Source of the DNA: Pavlovales sp. CCMP2436
Taxonomy: Eukaryota > Haptophyta > Pavlovophyceae > Pavlovales
Assembly: GCA_026770615.1 (NCBI GenBank)
Contig: MU631795.1
Coordinates: 5,113-16,926, forward strand
Length of the DNA stretch: 11,814 nucleotides
Direction: 5' to 3'
Of the stretch, positions 7,473-11,814 are shown one piece after another. Each line of letters starts with the position of its first letter. Position 1 is the first letter of the stretch. A program made the position numbers and the translations under genes. The notes below the pieces were generated by a model. It saw nothing but the letters and a program-made list of their open reading frames with translations, did no database searches and was not told the origin of the DNA.

Positions 7473-7710
7473 GTAGCCAAACCACGATGTCCGCCTCCCT
7501 CCGTGCCAACCACTATGTTCGCCTCTTCGCGTTCCTCCGTGAAACCGCCATGTCCGCTTCTGGCCTGCCATCCGCAATGTACGCATTCCTCTGTGCCACC
7601 AACCATGTCCACTTTCCTCTGTGCCAACTACCATGTACACTTTTGTCCTGCCAACCGCGATGTCCGCCCCCCCTCCCGCGCCAACCGCGATGTCCCCCTT
7701 TAACCCCCCA
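7473..7710. repeat. degenerate tandem repeat, ~26-36 bp unit, about 8 copies
   Basis: Successive units follow the pattern CCAACCnCnATGTCCGC followed by a pyrimidine-rich stretch and CTCTGTG or CTCCGTG. Starts are near 7477, 7509, 7541, 7567, 7597, 7625, 7653 and 7681. Unit length varies with the pyrimidine tract, and copies differ by several substitutions, so the array is old. One detached copy lies at about 7017-7034. It is open in a plus-strand frame for part of its length, but the composition gives no reason to call a protein. Confidence 0.7.
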
Positions 7711-7833
7711 AAACCGCGCCCCCGAGGTACTTCGGGTTTGGTCCCCTCCCCCGGCTCGCCCCCCCACGGCATTCCTGCCCGTGAAGTTCTCAAAAGTTCT
7801 CAAAGCCCCCCCAGGCCGTCCAGCCGCAATCCG

Positions 7834-8118
7834 CACAGGTCCCTCGAGCTAAAATAGTCTTCTTGCTCGCGAACTGCTCAAAAGCGCACACAAGCGCGCA
7901 TTGGCTCCTCCGAGGCCGCTCCACGCCCCCGCCGCACAGGTCTTTTGAGCTAAACTAGTCCTCCTTGATCGCGAACTGCTCAAAAGCGCTCAAAAGCGCG
8001 CATTGGCTCCTCAGAGGCCGCCCGACGCACAAGTCCCGCGAGCTAAACTAGTCCTCCTTGCTCGCGAACTGCTCAAAAGCGCACAAAAGCGCGCATTGGC
8101 TCCTCAAAGGCACCCCCA
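7834..8118. repeat. three tandem copies of a 93-101-bp unit
   Basis: Copies begin at 7834, 7935 and 8028, each with CACARGTC. Each contains GAGCTAAA(A/C)TAGTC, TCGCGAACTGCTCAAAAGCGC and GCGCGCATTGGCTCCTC. The first copy is 101 bp, mainly because of extra sequence in its C-rich tail; the second is 93 bp. A fragment (AACTAGTCCTCC) recurs at about 8353. Each unit has internal duplication of CTCAAAAGCGC. This is a minisatellite-type array without coding signs. Confidence 0.85.
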
Positions 8119-8458
8119 CGCATACGTGCGAGCCAACCACCGCCCCCCCCCTCTCCGCCGAGGCCACCGAGACCCCCCGTGCCACACCAGCTCCACCAAG
8201 ATCAACCAAGCCAAAACAAAAACATCAAAGTCGAAACAAAACCATTAAGGCGCGCAAAAACGAGCACCCACTGGAACCACCGCGAAACACACACGCACAC
8301 ATCGAACACACCGAGGACGCAGAAGAAACTGGGCGGATCGCTTGGAGCCGGAAACTAGTCCTCCAGGCACCCAGGTAGGTGGGGCGACCGATGTCTACTT
8401 CTAGCTTCGACCCGGCCACAGCTTTTCCCCCTCCCCAGTTCGGAATCGCGCCACTAAT
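8119..8458. other. C/A-rich low-complexity region, no gene recognised
   Basis: This stretch is rich in CCCCC, CAAAA and ACACAC tracts. One plus-strand frame is open, but the product is composed almost entirely of Pro, Thr, Lys and Arg, as expected from composition. It also holds a remnant of the 93-bp repeat near 8353. Nothing else is seen. Confidence 0.5.
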
Positions 8459-8647
8459 TCAGATTTCGATCCTGAGCCATAGCCTTATTATTATTAAATT
8501 TAGACGAGAAGATGTGCAACGATCATATATGTGATTAAAAGCCGTGGAGGGGATGTTGTCGAGCCGTTGGTCGTGCGTCGGATTTGTGGATAGCAGCGGC
8601 TCGGAGGACTCAGAAGAATATGTTGAGGAAGCGCCTGACAACGCCTT

Positions 8648-8731
8648 GCCGCGAGCGCCGCGCCGCGAGCTCCTCCTCCGCGCGCCGCGAGCGCCGCGCC
8701 GCGAGCGCCACGCCGCGAGCTCCTCCTCCGC
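8648..8731 (-). repeat. 50-bp tandem duplication in the 3' end of the ATPase gene
   Basis: The 34-bp blocks 8648-8681 and 8698-8731 are identical except for one base, giving a period of 50 bp. Because 50 is not a multiple of three, the two copies are read in different frames. One reads EEELAAWRSRR in the current ORF; the other would read EEELAARRSRQGVV and then reach a stop at about 8610. The duplication therefore altered the C-terminus. Confidence 0.75.
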
Positions 8732-9238
8732 CGCGATCGCGTCGGCCGCGCTGTTGAAGCTGTAGACTCCCGTCACCACGTTCAATTGAATGGCTTCGTT
8801 CGCGTGGATCTCCTCCGCCGCCGTGGCCATATTGATGAACCAAGCCTGGGTCGTTGTCACCGAGCCGCCGTTGTCGATCATCGCCTGCATTAGCCGCTCG
8901 AAGTCCACAGTATTCGTATCCTCTAGCAGCCCTCGCAAGTTATGAAAGGCATCCAGCCGGTCCTCGTTTACGAACGCCGTCACGATGTCTGCCGCACTGG
9001 CGCCTGGAGGGGGCTCGTCAAGGTTGCAGCACAGCGCGTTGAGTTGGCTTCCGCGGCATGTCGTGCGCCCGAGCACCTTGTCGCGCAGCGGCGCGTGTAT
9101 GCCGACGAGCGCCTTGCGCTTGTCGAGGAACTCCTCCGCCTCGGCGCGCGTCAAATCGTCGAGCCACAAGACCCGGTTCCGGCCCTGGTCGTTTAGCTGC
9201 ACAAAGGCGGTGTTCGCGTTACTCATCGCCACGATCAC

Positions 9239-9353
9239 CTATATTTCATAAAATAACATTATACAATAACTCGCTGGCAGCGCCCGAGGCGCGCGGGATC
9301 ATCAAATTAATACCGATAACATTATTATAAAATATCAAATATTAAACGATCAC
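9239..9353 (-). other. 115-bp GT-AG intron, introner-like, between 10-bp direct repeats
   Basis: On the minus strand the exon ends in AAG, the intron begins GTGATCG and ends ATATAG, and the next exon begins GTGATCGTGG. Splicing joins a coherent ATPase reading (ELYK, then VIVAMSNAN) across an otherwise stop-containing insert. The 10-mer ACGATCACCT occurs exactly at 9231-9240 and 9346-9355 (plus strand), so the intron looks like an insertion with a target-site duplication, the repeats supplying the GT and the AG|GT context. The insert has AT-rich ends with imperfect inverted similarity (ATATTTGAT versus ATATTTCAT) and a GC-rich core. This is the structure of DNA-transposon-derived introners described in Micromonas and Aureococcus. 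Confidence 0.75.
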
Positions 9354-9915
9354 CTTGTACAGCTCCTCGTCGCACGCGAGGCCCTACAAGACGTGCAGCA
9401 CCGACTTAAGCGTGTCACGTGTGACCCTGCGGCTCACTTCGACGTAGATGGTCGGAATCCAGCCCTCGTTGCCGGACTGCGTACGGTGCTCGAAAGTCGC
9501 GCTGAAGCAGGTCGAGCAGTACTTTCTTCTTGCTCGCGCGCTCGTGCAAGGCGGGCTTGCCAGGGCACACACTCTCAGCGATGGCCCGGTACATCTGCGT
9601 TGCGACCATATCGTCGCTGAACTCGATCGCTACCGTGCCGGGGCGACCGGCGAGCGCGTGCTGCACCGGCGTGCTCTTGCCCGACCCCTTTGGACCCACG
9701 ACGAGCAGCATCTGAGCGGGCGCGGAGGCGAGGTACTGCTGCACCTCGCGCTCGGCGGGCACGCGGAGAACGTAAACGCCCTCGACAGATGGCGCAGGCA
9801 CCGTCGTCATCGGCAAGCTCTGCGAGAAGGCGCGCAAATCCTCCGCGTCGTCGACTTCAGGTTGGCCTCGGTCGAGGATTCGCTCCCCGTCGCGCTTGAC
9901 GCGTGGAGACGTCAC

Positions 9916-10239
9916 TTAAACGTGACGCGTATAGAGCGCGGTGCCGATGGCGATGCAATCGGCGAGCTTATTGTCGTCGGAGGGTTCCGTCATCGCCGCG
10001 AACGTGGGCGCGACGGGCAATAGCACGCCCGCACCGACGACGAGCGCGGAGGCAAGCGCCGCGCGCCGGCCGCCAAGCCCGCCGTTCATGCGCAGCGCGG
10101 CGGCGGAACAGTGGGCGGACGTCAGGACGGGCCGCGCGGGTGCCGGGGCGAAGAACGCCTTGGCGCCAAGCAGCGCGAGTAGCCCCTCCTTTTGCGCCCA
10201 CCATCTTAACATTGTGAAAAACGAGAACGGAGAACACAC
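9916..10239 (-). pseudogene. plastid/thylakoid-lumen targeting presequence, 5' gene piece
   Basis: The frame opens at ATG 10239 or 10213 (MLRWWAQKEG). A short hydrophobic stretch (GLLALLGAKA) is followed by FFAPAPARP, resembling the ASAFAP motif with Phe at +1 that marks stramenopile plastid targeting. Next comes a Ser/Arg/Ala-rich part, and then GGRRAALASALVVGAGVLLP with APTFA before MTEPSDD. That last part is a twin-arginine plus hydrophobic segment plus AxA-like site, typical of thylakoid-lumen transfer. Only about 25 residues follow before TAA at 9916-9918. The ATPase frame continues directly after this stop, so the piece may be a broken N-terminus of that gene or a fragment of a separate lumenal protein. 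The mature protein is not identifiable. Confidence 0.5.
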
Positions 10240-11110
10240 AAAAAGAATAACAACATTAAATTTACGAAAGAATCAGGCGCACACGGCCCGTCAGACACAT
10301 TAAACCAACTCAAAAAAATAAATACCGTCCCCAAGGAGCTTTTTCTCAAAAAGCAACTAAATATGAGAGAACTCGCTAAAATACTAAAAGATCGAGTGCA
10401 CACCGCAGCCGCAAATCAGAAAAATGCACGGATAGCCGGAGATGGAAAACCATACTCAGAGAAACAGCCAGAAACTCAAATATGCTGAGACTGCTCATGT
10501 TTGAACACGACACAGAACAAGCACCAAAGCAGGTACGGGACAGGAAAGGAAATCTACACACAAAGCCGGAGGGTCTAAAAGAAGCATACAGGGACCACTA
10601 CTACACAAACCTTTTAGGCAAACCCCCCAAACCACCAGACAGAAAACCGAACTGGGACCAAAATCACCCCATGTGGAATGAATTAAAGAACAAATGGAAC
10701 TCAGACATAGGGAGAAATCTTGCATCAAACCTAAGCAAACCACCACCCGCAGCTAACATAATATCCATAACACAACGAGCCAAAGGAGGGTCATCCCCTG
10801 GACTGGATGGAGTACAATATGACGTCCTTAAGACCCTACTGGAGTCAGAACCTAAAAAGAATAACACATCGATTGGACAGGAAAGAACGCACAATAAACT
10901 CTTGTCCACTTTCCTCGAAACGTTCTTTGCAGCATGTATATGGGCAGCAACCAATAATAAATCACTTCCAGATGGCCTCAAGCTAGGCAAGATCGTCTCC
11001 CTATGGAAAAACGGAGGTATGCTATAACTCAAAAACTACCGAGGAATTACCTTAAACAGCGTCATCAGCAAAATCCTAACAAAACACATCACGACTGGGA
11101 TAGCAACACG
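10216..11110 (+). pseudogene. LINE-type (non-LTR) retrotransposon reverse transcriptase fragment
   Basis: From 10216 an open frame gives LAKILKDRVHTAAANQKNAR, typical of the linker before the RT domain in LINE ORF2. Near 10480 the frame shifts. The next frame (10482-11027) has VRDRKGNLHTKPEGLKEAY, then RAKGGSSPGLDGVQYDVLK (RT block 0/1) and LKLGKIVSLWKNG. After an in-frame TAA at 11028-11030 comes LKNYRGITLNSVISKILTKH (RT block 2). The catalytic YxDD part, the endonuclease and the 3' end are missing, so this is a truncated dead copy. It begins within a few bases of the plastid-targeting gene piece on the opposite strand and stops by about 11110. Confidence 0.85.
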
Positions 11111-11152
11111 TGCTGGTGCAAGAAGTACGCTTGCGGGTCCCTACAGGCAGCC

Positions 11153-11569
11153 ATGGACTCGGACGGCGGCCTTCCTGGCTACAACTTTACCTACACGATG
11201 CGCAAACCCCCGCCGTACCAATCCCCCGAGATCGACGACGAGTTCTAACTGGCGCGGCGTCGCACCACGCAGGTCATGGTCGACTACCTCGTCCAGGAGC
11301 GCCGCGTCCGCATGACCAAGCGTGAGGATACGTACACCTGCCCGGAGTGCATCATCCAGCGTGCACCTGCTCCGCTCTGCAGCGGGCCGAGCATGTCGGC
11401 GTGGCCGGAGCGGGATGTTATGTCGAGATGCTCGGCGTGGCCAGAGCGCTGGCTCGCCGCAGAAGCTCTCGAGATGGCACGCCGAGATGCGTTGACCTTC
11501 CGGCGGGAGTTGAGGCGGACTCAAGCAGCGTCTGGCTCATACAGCGTGAAACTATGTTGGCTCCCTTGA
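11153..11569 (+). pseudogene. unknown protein with in-frame stop and CxxC motif
   Basis: ATG at 11153 has a good eukaryotic context (GCAGCCATGG) and opens MDSDGGLPGYNFTYTMRKPP, continuing to EIDDEF. TAA at 11246-11248 follows, but the same frame immediately resumes with LARRRTTQVMVDYLVQERRV and EDTYTCPECIIQ. Both sides are low in composition bias and look like real protein, so a nonsense change is likely. Beyond about 11350 the frame becomes Cys/Ser/Arg-rich and doubtful, with an imperfect local duplication (GGCGTGGCCGGAGCG and GGCGTGGCCAGAGCG). The family is not recognised. Confidence 0.4.
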
Positions 11570-11717
11570 AGTGTCTGGTTCAGATATCCTCCGTTCTACC
11601 AGTTTCAGTTCCTGACATTATATTATTTCCCCACTTCGGCGTAGCGCGTAGGAGCCTGCGTCGGAGCGCTAAGATCAGCCTGACTTGAACTTGAAACGTA
11701 CCGCCAGCCCGAACCCC
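11570..11717. other. spacer, nothing recognised
   Basis: No convincing coding frame continues through this stretch, and no repeat or RNA gene was recognised. It is a likely 3' flank of the preceding ORF and 5' flank of the possible gene starting at 11764. Confidence 0.3.
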
Positions 11718-11720
11718 CCT

Positions 11721-11745
11721 ACATTAATATTATTATATAAATAAT
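11721..11745 (+). promoter_or_regulatory. AT-rich TATA-like tract
   Basis: ATTAATATTATTATATAAAT lies about 20-40 bp upstream of the possible start codon at 11764. It stands out from GC-rich surroundings and contains TATATAAA-like sequence, as expected of a core promoter. It also loosely resembles the AT-rich ends of the introner-like intron, so a transposon end is an alternative. Confidence 0.3.
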
Positions 11746-11763
11746 TTCTTCGCCATCCTCAAA

Positions 11764-11814
11764 TGGCCGGATCGCGCTGCCCGCTCGCGAGGCAGCCCAT
11801 CGGGCTGCCTCGCA
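11764..11814 (+). CDS. possible gene start running off the window
   Basis: ATG at 11764 in the context CTCAAATGGC opens MAGSRCPLARQPIGLPR, and the frame is open to the window edge. It follows an AT-rich TATA-like tract. Only 17 codons are visible, so this is weakly supported. Confidence 0.2.
11787..11813. repeat. perfect hairpin, 12-bp arms, 3-nt loop
   Basis: GCGAGGCAGCCC (11787-11798) is the exact reverse complement of GGGCTGCCTCGC (11802-11813), with loop ATC. The stem is almost all G:C. It could be a palindromic mobile-element end, or a structured segment in the possible coding start. It lies at the edge, so its context is unknown. Confidence 0.6.

Larger units (their letters stand above)
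8610..9915 (-). pseudogene. P-loop (AAA/STAND-like) ATPase, degraded, with one intron
   Basis: From about 9810 (MTTVPAPS) the protein shows LLVVGPKGSGKSTPVQHAL (Walker A, 9670-9696). After a frameshift near 9485 comes IPTIYVEVSRRV, a strand ending in Glu that may be Walker B. LKSVLHVL then meets a TAG at 9384-9386. After removal of the intron at 9239-9353 the frame continues through VIVAMSNAN (sensor-1-like) and LWLDDLTRAEAEEFL. This order matches a P-loop ATPase family common in oomycetes, algae and other protists; its function is poorly known. The lesions (frameshift, TAG) and the C-terminal repeat expansion indicate a pseudogene. The ancestral stop is probably TGA near 8610; the current frame runs on to about 8459. 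A TAA at 9916-9918 separates it from an upstream in-frame piece. Confidence 0.7.

Noticed and set aside
7473..7710. CRISPR-like array
   Set aside because: Units are degenerate, contiguous and without unique spacers of constant length, in a eukaryotic context; this is a tandem repeat.
7161..7857. Long overlapping ORFs on both strands over the C-rich region
   Set aside because: Products are Pro/Thr/Ser- or Gly/Arg-rich and follow the tandem repeats and base composition; no protein-like pattern.
9892..9918. 27-nt GT-AG mini-intron removing the TAA at 9916
   Set aside because: GT...AG borders exist with a length divisible by three, but 27 nt is far below the size of introns outside nucleomorphs, and the neighbouring intron is 115 nt.
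11141..11524. 127-codon minus-strand ORF
   Set aside because: It is antisense to the plus-strand frame with good start context and CPEC motif; its own product is biased and shows no motif.
1..11814. Nuclear stop-codon reassignment
   Set aside because: TAA, TAG and TGA all interrupt frames and frameshifts accompany them, so no single reassignment explains the pattern; decay or indel errors are simpler.

Overview
The window looks like nuclear DNA of a photosynthetic protist, most likely a stramenopile (pelagophyte- or diatom-like). Four things point there: an algal-style thylakoid-lumen targeting presequence with an AFFAP-type motif (9916-10239), a GT-AG intron flanked by 10-bp direct repeats as in 'introner' elements (9239-9353), a decayed LINE-type reverse transcriptase (10216-11110), and GC-rich low-complexity host DNA. 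No bacterial operon structure, tRNA, rRNA or CRISPR array was seen. The taxonomic placement is inference.

Left part (1-6990, moderate GC, nearly all on the minus strand). This reads as one degraded virus-like or mobile DNA element of about 6.9 kb. In minus-strand order it holds: a 93-aa Cys-rich ORF (6885-6604); a coat-protein-like gene with an Arg/Pro-rich arm (6491-5605); a very long replication gene (about 5556-1235); and three small ORFs (1016-652, 575-265 and 231-1, the last running off the edge). The replication gene carries, in order, a possible divergent B-family polymerase palm, a complete set of SF1 helicase motifs, a PD-(D/E)XK/CoiA-like nuclease domain, and a family-A-related (TV-Pol-like) polymerase domain. 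A 14-nt motif repeats 26-27 nt upstream of the first two start codons and is a candidate element-specific promoter. All but the 93-aa ORF carry frameshifts and/or in-frame stops, so the copy is probably endogenised and decaying, although assembly indels cannot be excluded.

Middle part (6990-8460). No credible gene. It holds a degenerate ~28-bp tandem repeat (7473-7710), a 93-101-bp tandem repeat in three copies (7834-8118) and C/A-rich low-complexity DNA.

Right part (8460-11814). A P-loop ATPase pseudogene on the minus strand contains the introner-like intron and a 50-bp out-of-frame duplication near its 3' end. Upstream of it is a plastid-targeting N-terminal gene piece. On the plus strand follow the LINE fragment, an unrecognised broken ORF with a CxxC motif, an AT-rich promoter-like tract and a possible gene start with a perfect 12-bp hairpin at the edge.
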